DNA from: Massariosphaeria phaeospora
Lineage: Eukaryota; Ascomycota; Dothideomycetes; Pleosporales
Length of the DNA stretch: 64,000 nt
Direction: 5' to 3'
NCBI GenBank assembly: GCA_011032825.1
Contig: JAADJZ010000015.1
Span: 558,001-622,000, forward strand
In this document: piece after piece, positions 1 to 11,636 of the stretch
Layout of the letters: every line of letters starts with the position of its first letter
Numbering within the stretch: the stretch's first letter is position 1
Program-made: the position numbers and the translations under genes
Notes under the pieces: generated by a model
Databases searched by the model: none
What the model was told of the DNA's origin: nothing
Seen by the model: the letters and a program-made list of their open reading frames with translations, nothing else

Positions 1-249
1 CAGCTTTTTATCTTTGTAGTTTTTTAATTTGTAGTTCTTTAAACTGTTAGTTGTAGTACTAGGCAATGTAAGTAGTTTTACCGCACATCTAGCACTCGTA
101 GTTCTAAAGTTGATTTATAATTTCTTTTGCTTGTAGATAAGCAGGTTTTGTTTCCTAGTCTAACAGTTCTTTTGCTATTAGGTTTTCAACTTTAACTTAC
201 TTGCTGTTTAGTTCTTTGTAGATTTTTGAATATAGTGTAGCTACTTGTT

Positions 250-1345
250 GTAGTTAAACTATAGCGATAGTAGCAGCTTGCGCGCCTGCTACTTTCTATA
301 GTGTTTCTAAGTAGTTTTTGCAAAAGTGTTTGTTTTTACTGCATTTAAAACATACTTTACTATTGTAACACTTCTAGCGTTTTTCTTTTAACAGCTTGTT
401 TTTAGAGTTTTGTTTTGTTAAAGTAGCGTTCTTTTTGTTAAACTACCTTTAAAGTAGTTTGTTGTTTTAGATTTTTCTAACGCTGTTGATATCTATTAGG
501 TCGTAGTAATAGGTTTTTTTAATCGTAGCTACTAGGCGTATGTATAGTTTAACAGTAAACTTACGTTTCTACTATTGTTGCTATAGTTAGTTATTAATTT
601 GTACTGCAGTTTTAATTAACTCGTTAAGTTTCTCTAGTTTTTTGTCTTAACTTATTTTATTTTTTACGTGTTTTTTTAACTTTGCGTAGTAGAACTTGCA
701 TAAGCTACGTTTTTCTACATTGTCTACTTTAGCCTAAATTTTTTTAAATTTAATTGTGTACTCGCTAGCTAAGCTTTTTTGCTTAAGTAGTTTAAGTTAG
801 TTTATTGCTTGCTGCGTTTTGTCTACTTTGCCGTAGATCGTATAAAGTTTCTACTTAAACAACTTTTAATTTTTAAAAATGCGCTTCGTGTTTTGCTTTA
901 TTTTCTTTACGTTTTTTACGTGCGTAACGTAGTTTTCAGCGTATAGCTAAAACTATTTTGCTGCGTTGTCTTTTATGTGCATTCTAGCTACTAGAATTTT
1001 GTTTTAATCTGTGTAAAAGCTGTTGCTATAATAACAGCAGTAAAAGTCTACGTTAGTAAAAAAAAGTTTTAAGTTTTTTTTTCTTTCGCTATATTTCTCT
1101 AGAGAGAGTGCCTTTGCTAACTTTTCTTCTATTCTACTTTAGAGCTTTGTAACTACTGCTAATAGTTCTTAAATCTATTCTACTTGCTGCTGTATCTAAT
1201 TAGCTTGTTCTACTATTACAGTTGCTAGGTTCGTTGTAAGTGTAGTAACGCTGCTGCTCGTTGTGCGTAAGCTCGTAAGTGTTGCTATGTTGTTTTAGTT
1301 TTAAACCTAAAGTAGTTAACGTGTTATCAAAAGCTTCTCTTACTA
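250..1345 (-). pseudogene. Degenerate gag of an LTR retrotransposon
   Basis: Read on the minus strand, positions 352 to 311 translate as a retroviral-type zinc knuckle, CFKCSKNKHFCKNY, which fits C-x2-C-x4-H-x4-C with the last Cys changed to Tyr (TGC to TAC, a RIP-type change). A nucleic-acid-binding knuckle of this kind ends Gag in Ty3/Gypsy and Copia elements. Upstream on the same strand lies an LTR-like segment (1360-1832), so the order LTR then gag is correct for an element running leftwards, with pol expected beyond the window edge. The frame is broken by many stops, so no protein is made. The outer limits given are approximate. Confidence 0.6.
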
Positions 1346-1359
1346 AAGGTACGAGTTAT

Positions 1360-1832
1360 CAAACTCGAAGATTCTACCTAAGAAATTGTTTTGTGTTTGA
1401 AAAGCTTAATAACAACAAAAGAAACAATCTCAATTCTATTTTTAATAGAATAACAAAGTAACAATCTGTTGCCTATAGATCTAATCTATGTATAAAATGT
1501 ACTTAGAAAAGTTAACTACAAAGAATTTAAATTGTAAAAGAAATTTTGCTAATCTATATAGTTCTATAATTCTTCGCTAAAAGCGTTTTGCTTTGCTTGC
1601 TACGTTTTGCTACGCCGTAGCGTTCGTAGCGCTCGTAGCAACTGCTGCTTAGTGTGCTACGTGCTAAAATTCTGTATTGCTTTGTAGCGCACGTAGCGCA
1701 TTACGTAACTTTTGCTAACTTAATTCTACTTCGCGCGTTGCTGTACTTCTGTTTTGCAAACTTGCAAGCTCTAACAACTTTTCTACGTCGTTGCTTAGTC
1801 TACGATACCTAGTATCGTTTCTATTTGTAACA
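1360..1832 (-). repeat. LTR copy A, minus orientation
   Basis: This segment is an inverted copy of 5822-6623. The match runs from a TGTTAC-like end (1832, minus strand) through a conserved stretch at about 1730-1800, and again from about 1361 to 1595, where roughly 220 bp align with scattered transitions. The middle differs because the right copy carries extra sequence. It starts with TG on the minus strand; the inner end is placed near 1360 by where similarity stops. It sits directly upstream of the minus-strand gag remnant and so would be the 5' LTR of that element. Confidence 0.65.
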
Positions 1833-1899
1833 TTTTATTTAACAATAGCTAAAACTACTATTACACGTTTTACTTAAAAATAGCGAATGTATAGTAACA

Positions 1900-4800
1900 G
1901 AATGTTACGTACACAACTATAAAAACTAGTTAAAAAACTATAGTAGTAGCTGCAAATAAGCGTAGTATTATAATAAAAAGTGTTAAATACACTAGTTATG
2001 CAAGCATATTGCAGAATAGTAGCTTATAAGTCTAAAAAACAAGAACTACTTAGAATGCAATAATAAATTATGCGCAAAGAATTACAACACGTGTAAAAAA
2101 GCACGTTAGTTTTTTTGCACTACAAAATGCACTATCTACAAGCTATAAAAAAATGCAACAAAATAAAAATTTAAGAATTAAAACTACAACAAGTTTTTAA
2201 AGCTTTAGAAATGCTTCGCTAACAAGTGCAACTACGACGAGCAATAAAATATTCTAAAAAAACAAGCTTTAAAAGCTTTTTTAACAAAAAACTAGTAAGC
2301 TACTAGATCTACGATTAAGCTAGTAAAAGTGCTTTTAGCACAACCGTACAAAGCGTACTAAAAACGCAACTAGAATAAAACTACATAAAAGTAAAAGTAA
2401 AAGTTGCAAGCTAAAAGCTTACTACACTACTTAATAGCGAAGCTACTTAAACATTAGTTTTCTTAGAATAAGTAAAAAAACACAAGATTCTTTACTAAGT
2501 TAAAAATTAACTAATATAAATAGTGTTAGCTAACGAACAACTACTAGAATATAAAAACAGTTTAATTAACTTAAAAACTTAAAAAGTTGAGTTGAAAGTT
2601 GCGAGCATTAAGCACTAACAGTGTATTAATATTATAAACTTTAAAAGTTTTAACATATGTATTAAGTACGACTAGCTACAAAAACACAACTTTGATATTA
2701 ATTAAAAAACAAAGCAATACGTAGCTAAAGGCTTAAAAAGAAAGTTGCTATAATACAATAAAACAAATCAACAATTCAAAACTTACTTAAGAACAAAAGA
2801 ATTAGTTTAATTGCACTTTACAAAATCGCAAGAATTTGTAAAAAAAACTCTTAGCAAATAGGCGTTATATAAATACAACAAGTTGCGCTTTTAAAAGCAA
2901 ATAAACTACAATTTAACTTTTTTAATAAACAAAAAGAAAAGTTTAAAAACTTTTTTACTAAATACTAAACGAAGTTTAAAAGTTTTTTTAAAAAAAACAA
3001 AAAGCACAACTTAGCAAACTACTAAGAATAAAATTACAAGATTATTCTTAAAAAAATAACAAAACTACAACTAAAACTAATGTATTCTCTAACTTACGAC
3101 TAGCAAAAGAAATTAAAGAAATACATTTAAAGAAATATCTAGCAAGAATATATACAACTAAGCAAAAGTTTAATAGCTTCGCTAATATTGTTTGTACTAA
3201 AGAAAAACAAAGAATTGAAACTATGCGTAAACTATTAACAGCTTAACAACGTTACACAAAAAAACTAGTACTTACTACCGCTTATTTAGAAGCTTATAAA
3301 TTAACTTTAAAAAGTAAAATAAATTACAAAACTTAACGTACGAAATAGATACTATCGCATTAGAATTGCAAAAAAGCACGAATAGTTAATAGCTTTTAAA
3401 ACTAGATATAAACTTTATAAGTACTAGGTTATGCCGTTTAAATTAACTAATGCCTTAGCTACGTTTTAGGCTTTAATTAACAAGGCACTATACAAATACT
3501 TAGACATTTTTGTTACAGCGTACTTAAACAACGTATTAATATACTCTAAAAAAACGTTTTAGAAATATTAAAAACATGTTAAAAAAGTGCTACAAAACAT
3601 AAAGCAGTACTAGCTACTACTTTATCTAAAAAAGTGTAAATTTTACATTACAAAAACTAGCTATCTAGAATTTATTATTTTAAGAGAAAGTATGTTTATC
3701 AACTTAAAGAAAATTTAAACTTTACAAAATTAGCTAACTTTTAAAATAGTAAAAAACGTGTAGTTTTTTTTAAAATTTGCTAACTTCTATTGAAAATTTA
3801 TTAAGAGTTACTTTAAAACTACGACACTAGAGATTGACAAAATAGTTCAACGAATTTTACACGAGTACTTAATGCTCTACGTACAAAACATAGTTTAAAA
3901 AGCAATAAGCAACTATTTAAATTGTTTAAAGAACAAACTTAAAGAACATAAGCTTTGTAAATTACTTTAACTACTAGAACTACTCGCATGCTTATAAATT
4001 AGCGTTACAATAAACTTTATAGTAAAGCTTTTAAAATTGTTAAAACCTAGATTAGTATAGCTATGCAACTTAATCTTGGTAATTGTAAATTAATTAACTA
4101 AAGAATTACATTTTGTACTAACAGAAAAATTAATTACAGTAGAAAAAATAGTCTACGAAGTTACAAAAACGCTCGTTGCTAATTACAAATTGCTAAAACA
4201 GTTTATTACTAATAGAAACAAGCTATTTACATTAAAGTTTTAGAATACGTTTTTAACCTAGTTAAGAGTTGCAAAAAAGCTATTAACTAGCTTTTACTCG
4301 CAAACAAACAGCTAGACAAAACAAACGAACTAAACGCTAGAATAGTATCTACGAATGTACGCTAATAAGTTGCAAAACAACTAGGTTAAACTTCTACTAA
4401 CAGCACAATTAGCTTACAATAGCACAAAGTTTACAACTATAAAACACTTGCTACACTACGCAAATTATAGATATAAACTAGTAACTTATTAAAATCTAAA
4501 AGATATTAAAAGCATTTTGCTAGCAGCAAACGATAAAACTTTTAAAATGCAATAATTATACAACAAATTAAGCTAACGAATTGCTTAAAAGAACTTTACA
4601 ACAGCTAAGTTAGCAAATAAAAAAAAGCTTAAAAAACTAACTTTTAAAAAGAGAAATAAAGTTTTTCTTTTACGAAAAAACCTAAAAACTAAACAACTAT
4701 GCAACAAATTAAACAACTTTTAAATAAAACTATTCAAAATTCTAAAAGTTAAAAAACTTGTATTATTTAAACTACAGCTACTTATAAGCATGCGCATATA

Positions 4801-5200
4801 TCTAGTTTTTTACAAATTACTTTTTAAACTAGCACTACTAAACGCCGAATTAGTAACTAATATCAAACTCAAAAACAAAGAGTACAAAGTTGAAAAAGTT
4901 AAAGACCTATAGAAGTTTAAAAGTTAGTAGAAATACTTAGTTAAATAGCAAAAATAGCTAGAAAGCTAGAATACATAGAAACTAATACAAAATTTTACAA
5001 ACTACAAGAAATTAGTGCAAATATATTACTAGCAAAATCTAGAAGCAAAGAATTTAAGTTTTCTAAAAAAGTAGAAAAGTTAAAAGAAAAAAAAACAAGT
5101 AAGAAAAAGTTAGTTTGTAACTAGCCTAGGTTAGCTAAAAGCATTTTGAATAGTAGTAGTATAGAACTATTAGTAGAAGCTGTACTTTTAGAATTAACAA
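1900..5200 (+). pseudogene. RIP-degraded Ty3/Gypsy chromovirus pol
   Basis: Plus-strand translation shows the pol order of a chromodomain-carrying Gypsy element. Near 3425-3550 is reverse transcriptase, with VMPFKLTNA followed by YLNNVLIYSK at 3521-3550, where the catalytic YLDD has become YLNN. Near 4290-4430 is the integrase core (FYSQTNS-stop-TKQTN, then KLQNN-stop-VKLLLTAQLAYNS), which matches the usual YHPQTDGQTERTNQ and NWVELLPxAQFAYNS pattern with Trp and Gln turned into stops. Near 4875-4990 is a chromodomain (EYKVEKVKD, then KYLVK). Stops are frequent, so it is dead. A purine-rich tract (about 5808-5819) and an LTR follow downstream. The 5' half, including gag and protease, was not recognised. 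Confidence 0.85.
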
Positions 5201-5821
5201 TAGCACTAAACTACGCTACTTCTAGTTTCTCTAACTTTTTAATAGCAATCTATTTATTAGCAAAACGCTAATTATTTTTTTTATCTTTGCAATAGAAAGC
5301 TCTACTCAAAGAGTAGCAGCACGAAATTTAGCTTTAGATACTAACTAAGCAGCTTAAATCGCGTAGACAGTACTTGTTGCTTAGTAAGCAAAAGCTAATG
5401 TTGCAAGTTGCAACGCTGTTGTTAAAAAGCTACTTACTTTTTTTTCGTTAGAGCAAAACTACAAGGCGCGCTAGACTAAAAGCACTTAGTACACTTATTT
5501 AACGAGAAATTAACTAAGCACTTTAGATTCTTTTTAGAGTAGCAGCTATAGAAAGTAGGTATTTCTAAACTAGTTTTACAAATGCAAGCAACTTAATTGT
5601 AATAATAGCAAGTTAACTTAGAACACGAATCTATAGAAAGCAAAGACTTAGGCATAGTTAAACTTAAAAACTCAAAAGAATACAAAAGAAAGCTACAACA
5701 TAATAAAAATTAAAGTTAACTTACTTTTATACAAAACAGTATATTTAATGCAAAGTACAAAAAAAACTAGCACAGCATAGTAAAACAGCTATTAAAACAA
5801 TATTCTTAAAAAAAGAAATAA

Positions 5822-6623
5822 TGTTATAAACAAAAACAATACTAGGTAACTATTGTAAACTAAGCAACGACGCAAAAAAGTTGTTAAAGCTTGCAAGTTT
5901 GCAAAACAAAAGTATAGCAATGCGCAAAGCAGAATTAAGTTAGTAGTTACGTAATAGTAATTAGTGCGATTAGAGCTTTAGCGAACTAAGTATACTAAGT
6001 AGCGAGTACTTAGCTAGCTTAAAGCGCTTAGCAACTAAGCGCACTAAGTAAACTAAGTACGCTAGCGAATAAGTAGAAAGTACTTATTATTAAGTATAAG
6101 TTAAGTTAGAGTTGCACAAACCTAAAGTTAAAATTAAGTTAGAGTAATTAAAGCGTAGGTTAAAGTTAGGTTATAGGTACTACTTTTAGGTTAACAAATC
6201 TATTATAACTAGCTGTTATAATTATAAAGAGAAAATATATTAAAATATAAAATTGTAGAGGTTTGTGCTAACTTAACTTATACCTACGCTAAAACATTTT
6301 AGCGTAGGTATAAGTTAAGTTAGCACTAGAGTTTTACGTAAGCTAACTTAACTTTAACTTAACTTATACTTATTTACTACTCTAAGACTAAGTAAAACGC
6401 TTTTAGCAAAGAATTATAGAACTATATAAATTAGCAGAATTTTTTTTATAGTTTAGATTTTTTATAGTTAACTCTTTTAAGTATATTTTATACATAGATT
6501 AAATGTATAGACAACAGATTGTTACTTTGTTATTCTATTTAAAATAGAATTAAAATTGTTTTTTTTGTTGTTATTAAGCTCTTTGAACATAGAACAATTT
6601 CTTAGGCGAAATTTTCGAGTCCA
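5822..6623 (+). repeat. LTR copy B, plus orientation (3' LTR of the chromovirus)
   Basis: This begins with TG just after an A/G-rich tract that looks like a polypurine tract and ends near a CA at 6622-6623. It is the inverted counterpart of 1360-1832. At about 800 bp it is longer than the other copy because a fold-back element (6095-6370) sits inside it. It lies about 600 bp after the chromodomain, where a 3' LTR is expected. The end positions were chosen from TG/CA termini and loss of similarity and may be off by a few bases. Confidence 0.65.
6095..6370. mobile_element. Small fold-back/MITE-like element inside the LTR
   Basis: The ends carry TATAAGTTAAGTTAG (6095-6109) and its inverse near 6356-6368. 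The same motif recurs twice inside as the arms of a perfect palindrome: 6265-6294 pairs with 6297-6326 (30 bp each) around a 2-base CA loop. This stretch is missing from the other LTR copy, so it is an insertion. There is no coding capacity. The family was not recognised. The transposition mechanism is inferred only from the inverted ends. Confidence 0.55.
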
Positions 6624-6866
6624 ATCGCGATTACTTTCGATAAAAAAACACTTCTAATAACACTAACGCTGTAGTAACTGCAAAGAAATTAGCTACAACG
6701 TAAAAAGCTACACAAAAGCTACAAACAAGTTGTTAAAGTTAAAAGCAAGTACGCAGTTTATTATGTTAAATACTATAAAAAAGTAGATAAAAGTAGAAAA
6801 AGTTAAAAGTGCTAGCGAAGTAGTTGGTGTTCGTAGTTTTTGCATTTTTTAGCTAGGTTACTAGTA

Positions 6867-7776
6867 ACGTACCTTACGGGTAGTCGAGCTACACGAGTTC
6901 GCGAGACACTTTTGCCAAGCAAATTATCTAATATTATAACCTTAATACCTTTCTTAATAGTAGGCCTATTAGAATAATTTATACACTGTTATAAAGCTCT
7001 AAGCTAGAACTTTAAAATCTACTAAAAATTACCTAAATAGGCTAAGTACTACTAGAGTTTTTAAGGTTTAAAGATAAAGAGCTCGCTTAAGCTCTATACC
7101 TAGTATCTAGTAGAATTCTACTATAATAAACTTTTATATTCTAAAATATTCTTATTTATACTGTAAGTTAGAGTTCTAGAAAGTTATATAGTATATAGCT
7201 TAGAATCAAAGCTATTAGATAGAATTAGAGTTTATATATAAAACCTACTAAGTATAAAGTATTAGTACTATTATAACTCTAAATAATACTACTTTTTTAA
7301 AGCTTATATAGTATAATTATACTAAGTACTAAATTATTAAGTAGTTTTACATTAGGTTTTAATAGTTATATATAGATATTTATACTTAGCTAGTATAAAG
7401 AAAGTAAACTACTTTCTAACCTATCTAGTAGCTTTAATCTTAGGCTACACGCTATAAAACTCTCTAGTACTTTAATATATAGTTTAAATAAGAATATTTT
7501 AGAATATAAAAGTTTATTATAGTAGAATTCTACTAGATACTAGGTATAGAGCTTAAGCGAGCTCTTTATCTTTAAACTTTAAAAACTCTAGTAGTACTTA
7601 GCCTATTTAGGTAATTTTTAGTAGATTTTAAAGTCCTAGCTTAGAGCTTTAAAACAGTGTATAAATTATTCTAATAGGCCTACTATTAAAAAAGGTATTA
7701 AAGTTATAATATTAGATAATTTGCTTGGCAAAAGTGTTTCGCGAACTCGTGTAGCTCGACTACTCGTAAGGTACGT
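6867..7776. mobile_element. 910-bp MITE with ~300-bp terminal inverted repeats
   Basis: The left arm (6867 to about 7160) and right arm (about 7483-7776) are near-perfect inverted repeats beginning ACGTACCTTACG. Both ends are flanked by TA (6865-6866 and 7777-7778), the target duplication of Tc1/mariner/pogo elements. The middle (about 7160-7480) has no open frame. It is inserted in the terminal repeat of another element: joining the flanks restores a pogo-type end like the one near 9690-9723. It would have to be mobilised by another element's transposase. Confidence 0.8.
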
Positions 7777-7874
7777 TAGTTTACGTTAATAAAAAAGCTT
7801 TTTTAAAATTACTACTTAGTATACACGTATATTTAAGCTATTAAAGCTTTACTATATAAAGCTAAATACTATTA

Positions 7875-9723
7875 ACGTAAACTACTAGTAACTCGGCTAA
7901 ACTAGTAACCTAGCCAAAAATGCTTGGCACAACCAACTTATTTCAAAGAACATTAAATTAATTGCTATTAAACAAGGAACCTGCGTACGTCGTGCTAGCT
8001 TTAAATTTAAAAACTTTTTTTGTATTCTTTTAGTAGGTTCGGGTATTGTGCTTTGTATTACTATAGTTTTTACAGCGCTGTAGAGCTAGTTGTGCTCTTT
8101 TTTAACTCTTTCTACTACGCGCTTTCTTTAATAGCTAAAGCGCTGTAGACGCTTTAGCAGCTACTTGCGCTAATTCGTTACTATACTCTATTGTACTACT
8201 ATGCTAAATCCGCTTTCGTTTGCGCAATTTCTACTTAGTTATTTCTACTAATTAATTTTTAAGCTTCTTAATACGGTAGTCCTTAAGCGCGTTCTAATGC
8301 AGCATTAATTTAGCTTCTTTTACAAGCTAAAAAAAGCTACTTTGCGCTAAAGTAAGCAATCTAGTAATAAAATCGCGTACTAGCTTTAATTGCAATTTAA
8401 ATTTAAGTGTATTGCTTAGAGTCTTTGACTGCTACGGCGTTTCTAGTGCGAGAAGTAGTAGCGAAGTACGCAGTTGTACTTTAAAACAACTAAAAACTAC
8501 CTACGCGTTAATAGAAACTAGCTTTAAAGCTTTAAAAGCTTTTTTGCAGTTCTTTGTTGTAAACACTTTAAAAAACGCGTTTTTAAAAGCTAGCAAAAAG
8601 CTTTTTTTGTTAATATAAAAAACGCGCTAGCGCGCTAAGTTTCAAACGCGTTAAAAGTACTTTAGCTTTAGCAGCGAAAAGCAAACTACATCTAGCAGCT
8701 AAAGAATATAAAATAAATAAGCTAGCATGCAAAGCGTAAAAATCTTGTTTTTAAAGCAATAGTTTTTAAAATTCTAAGATTAGTAGCTCTTATAGCCGTT
8801 TAAAATAAGTAGCTAATACTTTTTTACCTAACGCGCTTTTGTATGCGCGTTAAAGTGCTTTAACTATTTAAAACTAAAAGCGTTGTTTGTCTAGCCGTTT
8901 TTAAAAACTAAAAGCTTTTAATTGCTAAGTACAAAGTTCTTCTCGTACTATGCTAAAATGTAAACGCGCTTTTTGTAGATAATAAACAGCGAAATTGCGT
9001 ACTTTGCGACGCAAATGCTCTAGATAACTGTTACTTACTCTCGATTGCCTAGCTAGATAAAATTAAGTTGAGTACGTTTTTAAAAGCTTGTAACGACTTT
9101 TATAGAGCTAATTACGCTTATTTAAAAGCTAGTTTTGTTAAAGTTGTGCACGTTGTTGTTGTAAACGCTGTACTTAGCTTTAGTATTCTCTACTAGCTTA
9201 AACTACGCGCTAATTATTTCTAGATTCTTTTAAAGTATTCTCTGCTTATTCTTAGCTCAATTAAAAGCTATTTTAAGCTTAGATAAACGCGTTACGAAGC
9301 GCGCAAGCTAGTTCTTGTTTACTAGCTTACTACTACGCTCGCCTAGCAGTTTATCAGCTATATTAGCTACTTTAGATAAAAAAAGCGCAAATTCTCGCGC
9401 GTTAAGGTTAAGAATGTATTAGACAATTGTTTCTTTTTTAGTGCTTGTAAGCTTACGAAGAGTAAACGTAGTTTTTAAACTAAAAAGTGTTTTTTTATCG
9501 CGTTTAGCAAGTTAACGGTAATTAATAGTAAAAAACTATGCAGCTACGCAAAAGCTTTAGAATTTGCTAGCTCTAAAAGCTTTAAAAGTAAAAAGAAGTT
9601 TGCTTTTGTATTTACGTAATTGCGCGTTCGTAGGTGTAAGCATAGTAGAAGCAAATTAGTATTCGTAGTCTTAGCGTTTTTTAGCTAGGTTACTAGTTTG
9701 GCTAGGTTACTAGAAGTTTACGT
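7875..9723 (-). mobile_element. RIP-degraded pogo/Fot1-type transposon (minus)
   Basis: The ends are ACGTAAACTACTAG at 7875 and the inverse at 9723, flanked by TA on both sides. Each end carries a tandem pair of a TAGGTTACTAG-like motif. Reverse-strand translation of about 8700-8960 matches the pogo-family DDE transposase: NG-stop-TNN, LKHFNAHTKAR, LLILNGYKSY, then YCFKNKIFTLCM and LLDVVCFSLLK. Expected DGHxSH reads NGYKSY, so the catalytic Asp is Asn. Stops interrupt the frame throughout; the short open stretch at 8412-8618 is chance. It is a dead element, 33 bp from a second one in the opposite direction. Confidence 0.8.
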
Positions 9724-9755
9724 TATATAAATTAATACTTACTATAAAAGAGCTA

Positions 9756-11636
9756 ACGCAGATTTCTAGCGAGTTGCTTACCTAAGCAAGTTGCTTACTT
9801 GCGCTAAGCTTTTTACTAACACCTGCTTTTTTTTTTCTACTACGCAATAGCTTAACTACACAACGCGCTACGCGCTTTAAACAAAAGCTAAATATAGCTT
9901 GCAATCTAGGCTATTTAACGCAACGCAACACTTTTTTAGCAACGCGCTGCATTAATCTACAACGTTTTTTAAAAAACACTAAGCAATTAGCTTGCTAAAA
10001 AACTTTTACAACGCAATTGCACACTTAACTTAACAAAGCTTTGTTTAATAAAAAACACAGTAATTAAAAAGTATGCTATTAACTTTAACGCGCAAAGCTT
10101 TCTACTTAAGCTTGCTAAGTTAGAGAATAAAGCTAACCTACTACTCGCAGCGCGAGGCTAGCTACTAGTTAAAAAAAACTAGGTTACGTTGTTCGTCAAG
10201 CGTTACTCTAAGCTTTAGATTAAGTTTAATTAAAAGTACAACTATAAAAAAGCTCTTTATAAGAATTTTAAGCTTGTAGCTAACTAGTTTAGGCTTGTAG
10301 CAAATATAAAAGCTAAGTACAGCGTAGTAAACAACAATACTTACAACTTTAATAAAACGAGCTTTATAATAGGCTAGATCTTAACGAGTATAGTAATTAC
10401 TAGCTTAAAGCGTTAAGAACAGCTAAAAACAGTGCAGCAAAGTAACAAAAAGTAGACAACAGTAGTACAAAGCGTTAACGCAATAAAGTAAGCTATTCTA
10501 CTCTTTATTATTTTTTAGAGCAAAAACTACTTTTTTGCTTAGTACAAAAAGAATAGCTTACTTTGCAACTAGGTTATCGCAGTTTCTAAAAACAGCTAGA
10601 CAAACAACGAGCTAGGTCTAAAGTAGTTAAAGCACTTTAACGCTTATACAAAGAAACGTACTATTAAAATAGTACGTTTACTTTTTATTAATAGCTATAA
10701 GAGCTATAACTCGCTTGCTTTCTAGTAGTACTACAAGAATAACAGCATTATTACTTTTTGCATGCTTTTTCACTTGTTGCACTTTCTGCAGCTTTTTAAT
10801 GTTAGCTGTTTTGCGCTTTTAAAAAAGGCGTACAGCTGCTAAGCCAAGAATCTAATACGCAACTAAATTAACTACATTACTAAACTTGAGTTTCTGCTAT
10901 GCTTTATTAGCGCTTACAACGCTTTTATTACAAAAAGCAATATCTAAAGAAGCTTTCAAAGTGCTAGATTAGTTCTATTTAACCTAGAAACAGTAATTTT
11001 GAAGCTTAACGTGCAACTTTGCACTTTACTATTACCTACTATAGAGAACAGTTCCTAGCAGTTTTAAACTCTAAGCAATACTTTAAAATTTGAGTCGCAA
11101 TTAACGCTAATTTGAGAGAAAATTCAAAAGCATGTAAATAGCTTTTTTACTTTAATAGTTAATGCTTTTGCAAAGCTTTTTAAAGGCGCAAAGTATGTAG
11201 CAGCTTTTATGCTGCTACTGCGCAACTAAGTTGCTAAACTTTAAGCTGCTAACAAGACTTTCTTGCGACGAAAATTGCACAAAAGAAAGCGTATGCAGCA
11301 AGAAAGTACTTTTACAGTTAAAAAAAGCGTGCGCTTAATAGCTCTTAAAGCGTTTAAAACGCGCAGTAATAAAAAAAAAGCAAAAAAAAAAGCTTGTAGT
11401 AATGCTAGTAATTAGGGCAGCTAGCTTTTAAGACGCTGTAGACGCTGCGACGAGCTAAAGCACAATAAACGCACGTGTAGGTTAAGTGCAGTAGTTAATT
11501 CTAAGTAATTTAAGTTATTTTAACCTATACTAGGTGCTAGAGAGAAAGTAGTAGAAAGAAAGAAGTAGGTAGTAGAAAGAAAGCTTGGCGCAGGTAAGCA
11601 ACTCGCCTAGGTAAGCAACTCGCTAGAAATCTACGT
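9756..11636 (+). mobile_element. RIP-degraded pogo/Fot1-type transposon (plus)
   Basis: The terminal inverted repeats read ACG(T/C)AGATTTCTAGCGAG and enclose a tandem GAGTTGCTTACC motif. They lie at 9756 onward and at about 11578-11636, flanked by TA. Plus-strand translation of about 10320-10870 gives a recognisable pogo/Fot1 transposase core: NTYNFNKTSFIIG (expected NFDETGF), then a QSNKK block, NELGLK-stop-LKHFNAYTKKRT, LLFINSYKSY, NNSIITFCML and LFNVSCFALLKKAY. Catalytic Asp positions read Asn and several Trp codons read TAG. A Lys-rich tail precedes the right end. No intact protein remains. Confidence 0.85.

Noticed and set aside
1279..1461. 60-codon open frame in the AT-rich block
   Set aside because: It runs antisense to the gag/LTR remnant, spans the LTR border and has no domain; AT-rich decayed DNA gives such frames by chance.
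8412..8618. 68-codon open frame
   Set aside because: It lies inside the minus-strand pogo element on the opposite strand; no similarity or gene context.
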